From: UBA2241 sp963777895
GTDB lineage: Bacteria > Actinomycetota > Thermoleophilia > UBA2241
Direction of reading: 5' to 3'
Assembly: GCA_963777895.1 (NCBI GenBank)
Contig: CAVZSF010000005.1
Location: forward strand, 930,001-994,000
DNA length: 64,000 nt
Shown here: positions 14,673-22,480 of the stretch, piece after piece
Numbering within the stretch: the first letter of the stretch is position 1
How the letters are laid out: each line of letters begins with the position of its first letter
Translations under genes and position numbers: made by a program
Notes under the pieces: generated by a model
Told to the model about the DNA's origin: nothing
What the model saw: only the letters and a program-made list of their open reading frames with translations
Database searches by the model: none

Positions 14673-16802
14673 ATGGCGAGACGCAAGCAACGGGAAGGCC
14701 AGAGCATGACGAGGGTGCTCGGCGTGCCCGCCCTGTTCAGCACGGCGTACGGCAACGTCGGGTCCTCGATCTACTACGCTCTGGGCGTCGTCGCGGCCTA
14801 CGCTCTCGGCCTCACGCCGCTCGTCTTCATCCTCACGGGCCTGCTCTTCATGACGACCGCCTGGTCGTACGCCGAGGCCACGGCGATGATCCCCGAGGCG
14901 GGCGGGTCCTCGAGCTTCGCGCGCCACGCCTTCAACGAGTTCGTCAGCTTCGGGGCCGGCTGGGCCCTGATGCTCGACTACATCGTCACGATCGCCATCT
15001 CCGCCTTCTTCGTGCCGAACTACCTGGCCGTCTTCTGGCCGGTCCTGAAGACCTGGCCCTACAACACCATCGGCGGCATCATCGTCATCGTCACGCTCGT
15101 GATCATCAACGTGATCGGCATCAAGGAAGCGGCTCGCCTCAACATCTTCCTGGCCGTCCTGGACCTGGCCACCCAGGTGCTCGTCATGGTCGTGGGCGTC
15201 TTTCTCTTGCTCGCGCCGAGGCTCCTCATCGATCAGGTCAACCTGGGTGTCGCCCCGACGTGGCACCAGCTCGTCTACGGCATCTCGATCGGCACCGTCG
15301 CCTACACGGGGATCGAGACCATTTCGAACATGGCCGAAGAGGCCGCAGACCCCGACAAGGACGTGCCCAGGGCCATCAACTACGTACTGGGCACCGTGCT
15401 CGTGGTGTACATCGGCATGTCGCTCGTCGCACTCTCGGCCATGCCGGTGAAGTACAACGTCCTGCTGGTGAACCCCGCGACCCACATGACAATCGTCACT
15501 CCGGTGGTCGCAGGCGAGCCCAAGGGGACCTTCGTGATCGCCTCTGACCGCTCGCAGCCGGTCTACCTTGGGGTCGAACAACGGGGGGACCGCTGGGTCA
15601 TCCCGGCGCAGCAACCGACAGGCCAGGTGTACCGCGAGGGCGGTCAGTGGGTGACCAAGCTCTACGGCAGCCAGCTCGGGGGGGCGTTCCTCGAAGACCC
15701 GGTGCAGGGAGTGGTGACCTTCATCCCCGACGAGCTGTCCTTCTTGCGAAGCATCCTCAAACCCTGGGTCGGCATCCTCGCCGCGACGATCCTGTTCATC
15801 GCGACCAACGCCGGCCTGATCGGGGCGTCACGCCTCGCCTACTCGCTCGGGCAGCACCGCCAGATCCCGCCGGTGCTCGGCCGGCTCCACCCAAAACGGA
15901 TGACGCCATGGCTCTCGATCGTCCTGTTCGGCACCGTCGCCTGCATCCTGATCTTACCGGGCAAGCCCAAGCTGCTGGCGGACCTGTACGCCTTCGGGGC
16001 GATGATCTCGTTCACGACGGCGCATGTCTCGGTGGTCGCGCTGCGGTACAAGGCGCCTGACGTGAGGCGCCCGTTCCGCACCCCCCTGAACATCCCGTTC
16101 CGGGGCGGGTCTCTGCCGCTGCTCGCCGTCATCGGTGGCATCGGGACCTTTGCGGTGTGGTGCGTGGTCGTGGCGACGCACGCCGAGGGGCGCATCATCG
16201 GCTTCGCGTGGATGGCCGCGGGCGTCGTCCTGTACGTCGTCTACCGGCGCCGAAAGGGGCTGTCGCTCACGCGCACGGCGGGTCGGGTCGTCATGCCCCG
16301 CACCATGCAGGCCGACATCGACTACGACAACATCCTCGTGCCGATCGTCGGGTCGCGCATCACCGACGAGATGATGGTGCTGGCCTGCCAGCTGGCCGCC
16401 GAGAAGGATTCGGGGATCGACGCCATCTACGTGATCGAGGTCCCCATCGCCCTCCCGCTGGAGGCGCCGCTTCCCCACGAACGGGAGCAGGCCAAGACGG
16501 TCCTCGCTGCGGCGCAGCTCATCTCCGAGCAGTTCAAGGTAAAGCTGACGCCGCATATCATCACGGCGCGCAGTGTGGGCAAGGCCATCGTCGAAGAAGC
16601 CGAGAAGCGACGTTCGGAGGTCATCATCCTGGGCTCGGTGCGCAAGCGCCGTGTCGGGGACCGGCTGATCGGCAAGACCGCGGAGTACGTGATGCGGAAC
16701 GCGCCCTGTGAGGTCATGGTCAACCTCGTGCCGCGCGACTATCCGATGGAGGGATCCGCCGAGGAGCTCGGCGCGCTCGCAGAAGGCGACGCTCCCGACT
16801 GA
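14673..16802 (+). CDS. KimA-like APC-superfamily transporter with Usp-like C-terminal domain (copy 1)
   Basis: A 709-aa protein. Residues 15 to about 510 form an APC-superfamily core of about 12 membrane helices (TAYGNVGSSIYYALG in helix 1; GTVAYTGIETISNMAEEA in the middle). The last 160 residues are a cytosolic Usp-like domain (DNILVPIVGSRITDEMM to RSEVIILGSV). This layout is that of the c-di-AMP-responsive potassium importer KimA (YdaO) and of Usp-tailed amino-acid permeases. The neighbouring RCK genes favour potassium, by inference. About 90 extra residues rich in beta-forming segments sit at about 270-360, probably an extracellular loop. The Usp part lacks the usual GxxGx9G(S/T) ATP motif. 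Translation is probably coupled to the preceding small gene. Confidence 0.8.
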   Translation: MARRKQREGQSMTRVLGVPALFSTAYGNVGSSIYYALGVVAAYALGLTPLVFILTGLLFMTTAWSYAEATAMIPEAGGSSSFARHAFNEFVSFGAGWALMLDYIVTIAISAFFVPNYLAVFWPVLKTWPYNTIGGIIVIVTLVIINVIGIKEAARLNIFLAVLDLATQVLVMVVGVFLLLAPRLLIDQVNLGVAPTWHQLVYGISIGTVAYTGIETISNMAEEAADPDKDVPRAINYVLGTVLVVYIGMSLVALSAMPVKYNVLLVNPATHMTIVTPVVAGEPKGTFVIASDRSQPVYLGVEQRGDRWVIPAQQPTGQVYREGGQWVTKLYGSQLGGAFLEDPVQGVVTFIPDELSFLRSILKPWVGILAATILFIATNAGLIGASRLAYSLGQHRQIPPVLGRLHPKRMTPWLSIVLFGTVACILILPGKPKLLADLYAFGAMISFTTAHVSVVALRYKAPDVRRPFRTPLNIPFRGGSLPLLAVIGGIGTFAVWCVVVATHAEGRIIGFAWMAAGVVLYVVYRRRKGLSLTRTAGRVVMPRTMQADIDYDNILVPIVGSRITDEMMVLACQLAAEKDSGIDAIYVIEVPIALPLEAPLPHEREQAKTVLAAAQLISEQFKVKLTPHIITARSVGKAIVEEAEKRRSEVIILGSVRKRRVGDRLIGKTAEYVMRNAPCEVMVNLVPRDYPMEGSAEELGALAEGDAPD

Positions 16803-16906
16803 TACCATCCCGGTCCATGGTCGCCTTGGACCGTCAACGCTACGCGCACGACTCCCGCCCGCCCGGTCCGCGCTCGGGCTTCAAGCTCCCGATCGCGCCC
16901 TGAACG

Positions 16907-19093
16907 ATGCCGCGGCGCAAGCACAGAGAGGGCGAGAGCCTCCACAAGGTGCTCGGCGTGCCGGCGCTCTTCAGCACCGCCTACGGCAACGTCGGCTCCT
17001 CCATCTACTATGCGCTCGGCATCGTGGCGCTCAACGCGATGGGCGCCACGCCGATCGTCTTCATCGTGACCGGCGTCCTGTTCATCGCGACCTCCTGGAC
17101 GTATGCCGAAGCGACTGCCGCTCTGCCCGAGGCGGGGGGCGCGTCCAGCTTCGCCCGCCGCGCCTTCAACGAGATGGTCAGCTTCGGCATCGGCTGGGGC
17201 CAGATGCTCGTCTACACGGCCACCGTCGCCATCTCGGCCCTGTTCGTGCCGCACTATCTCTCGGTGTTCTGGCCGATCCTGCTCGACTGGCCCTACAACG
17301 CGATCGGCGGGATCCTCGTGACGGTCGCCCTGGTCATCGTCAACGTGATAGGGCTGAAGGAAGCGGCCCGCCTGAACATCGTGCTGGCGCTCCTGGACCT
17401 CGCCACCCAGATCCTCATCATGGTGATCGCGCTGGTCCTGCTGCTCGAGCCTCGCATCCTGATCGAGCAGATCCACTGGGGCCTCGCGCCGACGTGGCGG
17501 CAGCTGCTCTACGGTCTGGCCATCGGCACGGTCGCCTACACAGGCATCGAGACCATCTCGAACATGGCCGAGGAGGCCAACGACCCGGGCCGCGACGTCC
17601 CCCGCGCCATCAACTGGGTGATCGTCGCCGTGATGGTCGTCTACATCGGCATGCCGCTGGCCGGGTTGTCGGCGATGGAGGTCGGCAACAACGTCGTGCC
17701 CTACGACGCGGCCAAGGGCAAGACGGTGCCCGTCCAGGTGGTGCCGTCGCAGCCGGAGGGGACGTACGCCCTGGAGAGTGACCCGGGGACGGCGGTGTAC
17801 GTGCCGGTGAAGAAGGCCGGGGACGGCTACGTGATCCCGGCTCAGAAGCCCACCGGCGAGATCGAGACCGTTGGCGGCCGACAGGTGACCCGTCTGTACG
17901 GCACGCAGCTCGGCGCCAACTACGTCGAGGACCCCGTCTTGGGACTGGTGCGGTTCCTGCCCGACGAGGTCGGGTGGTTACGGAGCATCCTCGTGCCGTG
18001 GGTCGGCATCCTCGCCGCCACCATCCTCCTGATCGCCACGAACGCCGGGCTGATCGGCGTCTCGCGCCTGACGTACTCCCTGGGGCAGCATCGCCAGCTC
18101 CCCTCGGTCATCGCCCACATCCATCCGCGGAAGATGACCCCCTGGGTCTCCCTCATGGTCTTCGGCGGGGTCGCATCGGTGCTGATGATCCCGGGCAGCA
18201 CCCAGCTGCTCGCCGACCTCTACATCTTCGGCTCGATGATCTCGTTCACGGCAGCGCACGTCTCGGTCATCGCCCTGCGCATCCGGGAGCCCGAGCTCGA
18301 GCGGCCGTGGCGAGCCCCGCTGAACATCCCCTGGCGCGGCACCTCGGTGCCGTTGACGGCGGTGTTCGGCGCGCTCGGGACCTTCTCGGTGTGGCTCGTC
18401 ATCGTCGCCTTCCAGAGCGAGAGCCGCCTGATCGCCTTCGGCTGGCTGGCGGTGGGGATGGTCGTCTACGTCGTGTACCGCCGCGCGATGGGCCTTCCGC
18501 TCACGAAGACCGTGCCGCGCGTCGCCATGCCCGAGTCCATGCAGGCCGACGTCGACTACAACCAGATCCTGGTGCCGATCACAGGGGCACGGGTCACCGA
18601 CGAGATGATGGTCCTGGCTTGTCAGCTCGCGACCGAGAAAGATTCGGCCGTTCACGGCCTCTACGTCATCGAGGTCCCGCTCAACCTGCCGCTGGACGCG
18701 CTGCTGCCCGAGGAACGCGACAAGGCGGACCGTGTGGTCACCGCCGCCGCGCTCCTCGCCAAGCAGTTCGGGGTGAAGTTCACGCCGGTGGTCGTGACGG
18801 CGCGCAGCGTGGGGCGTGCCATCGTCGAGGAGGCGGAGAGGCGCCGGTCCGAGGTGATCATCGTGGGGTCCGTCAAGAAGCGCCGCATCGGCGAGCGGGT
18901 CTTCGGGCGCACCATCGATTACATCCTCCAGCACGCACCCTGTGAGGTGCTGGTGAACGTCGTTCCGCGGGACTATCCTACGGAGGGATCGGCCGGCGGC
19001 GGCATGCCGGCGGCCGCGCACGAAAGCGGCGCCGGTGCGTCGCCCCGCTCGAGCGAGGGTGGCGACGCACCGGCGCATGTTCCTGAGGAGTGA
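16907..19093 (+). CDS. KimA-like APC-superfamily transporter with Usp-like C-terminal domain (copy 2)
   Basis: A 728-aa tandem paralogue of the preceding gene, alike from the first residues (PRRKHREGESLHKVLGVPAL versus ARRKQREGQSMTRVLGVPAL) to the Usp-like tail (RSEVIIVGSVKKRRIGERV), including the unusual extracellular insert at about 270-365. It is 19 residues longer mainly at the C-terminus (Ala/Gly/Ser-rich). The gap to copy 1 is 104 bp with no clear promoter or terminator. Its stop is followed 2 bp later by the first RCK gene, which ties this transporter to RCK-type regulation and supports a potassium role. Start at ATG 16907 lacks a clear Shine-Dalgarno sequence, as in copy 1. Confidence 0.8.
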   Translation: MPRRKHREGESLHKVLGVPALFSTAYGNVGSSIYYALGIVALNAMGATPIVFIVTGVLFIATSWTYAEATAALPEAGGASSFARRAFNEMVSFGIGWGQMLVYTATVAISALFVPHYLSVFWPILLDWPYNAIGGILVTVALVIVNVIGLKEAARLNIVLALLDLATQILIMVIALVLLLEPRILIEQIHWGLAPTWRQLLYGLAIGTVAYTGIETISNMAEEANDPGRDVPRAINWVIVAVMVVYIGMPLAGLSAMEVGNNVVPYDAAKGKTVPVQVVPSQPEGTYALESDPGTAVYVPVKKAGDGYVIPAQKPTGEIETVGGRQVTRLYGTQLGANYVEDPVLGLVRFLPDEVGWLRSILVPWVGILAATILLIATNAGLIGVSRLTYSLGQHRQLPSVIAHIHPRKMTPWVSLMVFGGVASVLMIPGSTQLLADLYIFGSMISFTAAHVSVIALRIREPELERPWRAPLNIPWRGTSVPLTAVFGALGTFSVWLVIVAFQSESRLIAFGWLAVGMVVYVVYRRAMGLPLTKTVPRVAMPESMQADVDYNQILVPITGARVTDEMMVLACQLATEKDSAVHGLYVIEVPLNLPLDALLPEERDKADRVVTAAALLAKQFGVKFTPVVVTARSVGRAIVEEAERRRSEVIIVGSVKKRRIGERVFGRTIDYILQHAPCEVLVNVVPRDYPTEGSAGGGMPAAAHESGAGASPRSSEGGDAPAHVPEE

Positions 19094-19095
19094 CG

Positions 19096-19518
19096 ATGTA
19101 TGCAGTGATCGCGGGCTGTGGCCGGGTAGGTTCCGGCCTGGCGCGCCAGTTGGCGGCCGATGGCTGGGAGGTCGCCATCATCGACGAGGACGCGGACGCC
19201 TTCAGTCTGCTGGGCGACGACTTCCCGGGCGAGTTCGTGACCGGAGCGGCGCTCGACTGGGAGGTGCTCCGCGCGGCGGGCATCGAACGAGCCGACGCGT
19301 TCGTGGCCTGTACCGACGGTGACAACACGAACATAGTCATCACGCAGGTTGCCGAGAAGAAGTTCGGCGTCACGTGCGCGATCGCGCGCGTCTACGACCC
19401 GCTGCGGGCCGACCTGTACGCCGGCGCCGGCGTCCGCACCGTCTGCCCGACCAAGAACGCCCGCGAGCTCCTGCTCCAGGCGGTCGAGTCCTGCGAGATC
19501 AAGCCGGCGGAGGTCTGA
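19096..19518 (+). CDS. RCK_N (TrkA-N) domain protein
   Basis: A 140-aa single RCK_N domain with the Rossmann nucleotide loop GCGRVGSGLA, the acidic strand end IIDEDADAF and the NAD-site ACTDGDNTN. It lacks the C-terminal RCK_C ligand domain, unlike the following gene. Such half-size proteins form rings that gate potassium transporters in response to nucleotides. ATG 19096 has GAGGAG 5 bp upstream; a GTG at 19090 overlapping the previous stop is less well placed. Only 3 bp separate it from the next RCK gene, so the two likely make a hetero-oligomer. Confidence 0.88.
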   Translation: MYAVIAGCGRVGSGLARQLAADGWEVAIIDEDADAFSLLGDDFPGEFVTGAALDWEVLRAAGIERADAFVACTDGDNTNIVITQVAEKKFGVTCAIARVYDPLRADLYAGAGVRTVCPTKNARELLLQAVESCEIKPAEV

Positions 19519-19521
19519 GCC

Positions 19522-20232
19522 ATGTTCGTGCTCATCGTGGGGGCCGGCAAGGTCGGCCGCAACACCGCCCGGCAGCTGCAGACCATCGGCCATGAGATCG
19601 CCATGATCGAACAGCGCCCGATGGTCTACAACAGACTAGCCGAGGAGTTCGGCGAGAGCCTCGTGTTCGGAGACGGCACCGAGATCTGGGTGCTGGAGAA
19701 GGCCGGCATCGGGCGCGCCGACATGGTCGTCGCGGTGACCGGAGACGACGAGGACAACGTCATCATCTCGCAGATCGCGAAGCTCAAGTTCGGCGCCCCG
19801 AAGATCGTCGCGCGGGTGAACAACCCGTTCAACCAGCCGACCTTCGACCTGCTGGGGGTGGAGGCGACGATCTGCGCCGCGACCAGCATGTTGCGTCTCA
19901 TCATGCACGAGCTGCCGGTGCACAAGTTCGTGCACCTGATGTCGCTGCGTCGCGAGAACATGGAGCTGGTCGAACTCGAGGTCGGTGAGAACTCGCCGTT
20001 CGCCAACACTTACGTGCAGGACATCCAGTTGCCCGACGGCGTGCTGCTCGTCGCGATCATGCGGGCCGGCAAGGCCTACGTGGTGCGCGGCACGACCGAG
20101 ATCCTGCCGGGCGACTATGTCCTTTGCATGCTCGAGCCGGGGCGCGAGCGCGACCTCATCAAGGTGTTCCTGCCCGATGAGGTGCCCGAGCGCCTGCAGG
20201 AGGAGTCGGAGCTCGATACGAGCAGCGGCTGA
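19522..20232 (+). CDS. trkA: TrkA-family potassium transport regulator (RCK_N plus RCK_C)
   Basis: A 236-aa protein with an RCK_N domain (residues 1-130; GAGKVGRNTARQL, then VTGDDEDNVI) and an RCK_C domain (about 145-220; VELEVGENSPFANTYVQDIQ, EILPGDYVLCML). TrkA proteins bind NAD(H) or ATP and regulate an ion-transport membrane subunit. No TrkH, KtrB or KefB-type subunit is in the window, so the adjacent KimA-like permeases are the plausible partners, which would be an unusual pairing. It is the last gene of the cluster, followed by a 17-bp hairpin. Confidence 0.9.
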   Translation: MFVLIVGAGKVGRNTARQLQTIGHEIAMIEQRPMVYNRLAEEFGESLVFGDGTEIWVLEKAGIGRADMVVAVTGDDEDNVIISQIAKLKFGAPKIVARVNNPFNQPTFDLLGVEATICAATSMLRLIMHELPVHKFVHLMSLRRENMELVELEVGENSPFANTYVQDIQLPDGVLLVAIMRAGKAYVVRGTTEILPGDYVLCMLEPGRERDLIKVFLPDEVPERLQEESELDTSSG

Positions 20233-20370
20233 GGCGAGCCGGCTGAGACGGGCGGCCGAGGCGGGCCGGCTCGCGACGCGAGGCGTGGCCCTGAGGAAGG
20301 CCGGATCGCGACACGAGGCGCGGCTTCGGTGGGGAAGAGGCGCTCGACCGGAGGCTGCTCTTGATGCTTC

Positions 20371-20408
20371 GGCGAGGCCGGGTGCGGTTGACCGCACCCG
20401 GCCTCGCC
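20371..20408. terminator. 17-bp perfect inverted repeat with TTGA loop
   Basis: GGCGAGGCCGGGTGCGG at 20371-20387 pairs along its whole length with 20392-20408. It follows the trkA stop by about 140 bp and has no T-tract. The loop TTGA plus the first right-arm bases form TTGACC, the -35 box of the tRNA promoter, so terminator and promoter overlap. Confidence 0.65.
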
Positions 20409-20416
20409 GCTAGCAT
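20388..20416 (+). promoter_or_regulatory. Promoter of tRNA-Phe
   Basis: TTGACC (20388-20393) and TAGCAT (20411-20416) are 17 bp apart, a near-consensus sigma70 promoter 46 bp before the tRNA. The -35 box lies in the loop of the upstream 17-bp inverted repeat. Confidence 0.7.
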
Positions 20417-20461
20417 CTCTCTGCTCTGCCGGGCCCCTGTCGGGGCCTCTTTCTCCTCGGT

Positions 20462-20537
20462 GGCGAGGTAGCTCAGTTGGTAGAGCACATGACTGAAAAT
20501 CATGGTGTCGCCAGTTCAATTCTGGCCCTCGCCACCA
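20462..20537 (+). tRNA. tRNA-Phe (anticodon GAA)
   Basis: A 76-nt cloverleaf with encoded CCA. Acceptor arms GGCGAGG and CCTCGCC pair fully, the D arm is GCTCAGTTGGTAGAGC, the anticodon loop reads CTGAAAA with anticodon GAA, and the T arm is GCCAG-TTCAATT-CTGGC. Discriminator base A534 precedes CCA at 20535-20537. Confidence 0.97.
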
Positions 20538-20911
20538 GCTTTTCCCCGTATCGCGGCGGTTCTGATGACGCCCCACGGCTTGCACCCGCGTGCTCTCTGC
20601 CAAAGTCCGCCAAGAGTGTCGCGCTCAACGCGCTTTCTTTCGGCTGTACCTCGCCATGGAAAGGACGGCCGACTGTCGTCGGACCGGAAGGTAGTGTGAG
20701 TAAACGCTTGCTGCCACGACCCATCGGGCGTACAAGTCTTCCCGTACGAGGCTCCTGAGCAGAACGTCATTCGGGAGCTGTGATCCGCCGCCGGCACGTC
20801 GCAGCCACCATGAACTGGGGGCACTGGCGAGACCGCCTCGCGAGCCGGTCTTCATGTCTTCTCGGATCGGCCCAACAGAAGCCAAAGGGGTCATGGGAAG
20901 AGGGGCAGGTC
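20538..20911. other. Gene-poor spacer after tRNA-Phe
   Basis: About 370 bp with lower GC than its surroundings in places. I see no tRNA, no convincing small gene, and no attachment-site duplication of the tRNA 3' end within the window. An open frame runs in from 20780 to the lipoprotein gene, but its early residues do not look like protein and the lipoprotein signal defines a later start. Confidence 0.5.
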
Positions 20912-21898
20912 ATGAAGTGGCCGGGAGGATTCCAGGAACGCGCAGCCATCACACTCGTGCACGCGTCGCTGGTCGTGATCTGCGCGTTCGCAGTCGCGGC
21001 CTGCGGTGGCTCGAGCGGCTCCGCTGCGTCGCCGTCCGCAACGTCTGCCCTGGCCCCCTCGGCAGGTCCGCAAGGAGGTGCTTCTCCGGTCACCAGCCCG
21101 ACCACGGTGGCGCAGGTGGCCGCCGCATATGCCGACGCGCTCTCTACAGCCAGGACTTCCAGCGGGTTCCGGAGGCTGGTCGGGCTGTTCGCGAGGCACG
21201 CCCGGTTCGAGGACCGCGCCATTGGCGACCTCAGGATCGGCACCAAGGCCATCTCCGACTATTACAACTACTGGTTCGTCCTGGGGCCCCTCACGAGCAC
21301 GCCGCGCTCGGAGCTCGTCGGCACCCACGCCGTCGTCGTCGAGGAGGAGGTCAATGGCGCTGCCTATGGCGCGGATGTTCTTGGGGTGCGCGACGGCAAG
21401 ATCGTCTCGGACTACCTCTACTACAACGATGCAGCCCCTGAGTATCCCGCGTATCCGCCGGAGCCGCTGAAGACGCCACCGGCGCCAGCTGACACGGAGG
21501 CGGCGAGTCGGGCGCTGGCCGCCGCCTACATGTCCGCCTTGCGAGCGCTCGCCCCGGAGCGGCTCGCCCCTCTCTACGCCGGCGACGTGGTCTACCAGGA
21601 CACGGCGCGCGATCGGCGCTATGTAGGACCGCAGGCGGCCGTCGCGGCGCACACCGAGATGTTCAGACTCAAGGACGTGCGCTTCCGGACGGTGGGCGTG
21701 GCGGCGGGCCCCGGCTGGGCTGCCGTGATGTGGAAGCGCACCGACCGAGAGGGCGGGAGGCCGCCGGCAGGCCTCCCCGACCAGTACACCAAGTGGGGCA
21801 GGCGCCCGACCGTCTGCGGCGTCACGATCCTCGAGATCCGCGACGGCAAGATCGCCCGCGAGACCATCTACAGCGATCACGTCAGGACCAAGTACTGA
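20912..21898 (+). CDS. Lipoprotein with two SnoaL-like (NTF2-fold) domains
   Basis: A 328-aa exported lipoprotein. The signal has a hydrophobic stretch (TLVHASLVVICAFAVAAC) ending in a lipobox with Cys at about residue 30, then a Ser/Ala/Gly-rich linker. Two tandem NTF2/SnoaL-like domains follow (about 70-180 and 195-325), each with a cone-fold helix, a RFEDRAIGD or VYQDTARDR strand and a repeated DGKI(V/A) turn (VRDGKIVSDYLYYND; IRDGKIARETIYSDH). SnoaL domains act as small-molecule isomerases, hydrolases or binding modules; function here is unknown. ATG at 20912 is the codon that starts the signal peptide. A single-domain cytosolic relative is encoded just downstream at 22125. Confidence 0.72.
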   Translation: MKWPGGFQERAAITLVHASLVVICAFAVAACGGSSGSAASPSATSALAPSAGPQGGASPVTSPTTVAQVAAAYADALSTARTSSGFRRLVGLFARHARFEDRAIGDLRIGTKAISDYYNYWFVLGPLTSTPRSELVGTHAVVVEEEVNGAAYGADVLGVRDGKIVSDYLYYNDAAPEYPAYPPEPLKTPPAPADTEAASRALAAAYMSALRALAPERLAPLYAGDVVYQDTARDRRYVGPQAAVAAHTEMFRLKDVRFRTVGVAAGPGWAAVMWKRTDREGGRPPAGLPDQYTKWGRRPTVCGVTILEIRDGKIARETIYSDHVRTKY

Positions 21899-22039
21899 GG
21901 TGCCGCCTCCGGCTTTGGGGCGGGCAAGCGGATCCCGCTCGCTGGATCGTCCGGCGATCCGGTTCCGGCCTGGCGGTCCGGCGAGAAGGGTTCAGAGGAG
22001 CGGTTGACCACGGAAAGGAACGTCGCGGTCGAGAAGCTC

Positions 22040-22078
22040 GGCCGGCCGGCCCACCTGGGAGGCGAGCGCCGGCCGGCC
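22040..22078. repeat. Inverted repeat between SnoaL genes
   Basis: GGCCGGCCGGC (22040-22050) pairs with GCCGGCCGGCC (22068-22078) over 11 bp, loop 17 nt. It lies 140 bp after the lipoprotein stop and 46 bp before the next start, and may be a terminator or leader hairpin. Confidence 0.4.
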
Positions 22079-22124
22079 AGTCTGCTGGCTAATGCTCTCG
22101 ACATCATCACCAAGGGAGGCGGGG

Positions 22125-22472
22125 ATGGGCAAACACGTGGAGCTCTGGCTCGAAGGCTGGAGACGAGGCGACGCGCAGATGGTCATGAGCGCGGTGACCG
22201 ACGATTTCGTGCACGACGACCCTGTGGATGGGCGGTTCACGAAGGATGAGTTCGGGGCGTACCTCGAAGACCTGTTTGCGACTGAGGGCACGCCGGAAGG
22301 CTACGAGGCGATCACGGATGTGTTCACCGGCGAGCGTGACGGCGAGGAGACGACCTGGGGCTGGTGGCGGACGCTCGGCGCGCCATACGAGGGCGCCGGG
22401 CTGGTGAAGGCCAGGTCGGACGGTGTGTACCTCGAGCGCGTGGCGTACTACGCGCGACCTGAGTCCGAGTAA
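22125..22472 (+). CDS. SnoaL-like (NTF2-fold) protein
   Basis: A 115-aa single-domain protein of the SnoaL/ketosteroid-isomerase-like fold: HVELWLEGWRRGDAQMVMSAV as the first helix, DDFVHDDPVDGRFTKDEFGAYLEDLF as strand and helix, and ERVAYYARPE at the end. No signal peptide. Substrate unknown; many such proteins act on small organic molecules. ATG at 22125 has GGGAGGCGGGG just upstream; an earlier in-frame ATG at 22092 has no Shine-Dalgarno sequence. It converges on the radical SAM gene with only 8 bp between the two stops. Confidence 0.7.
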   Translation: MGKHVELWLEGWRRGDAQMVMSAVTDDFVHDDPVDGRFTKDEFGAYLEDLFATEGTPEGYEAITDVFTGERDGEETTWGWWRTLGAPYEGAGLVKARSDGVYLERVAYYARPESE

Positions 22473-22480
22473 GGCGGCCG

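Noticed and set aside
20462..20911. An integrated element at the tRNA-Phe gene
   Set aside because: No integrase, no direct repeat of the tRNA 3' end and no shift in gene type are seen next to it.
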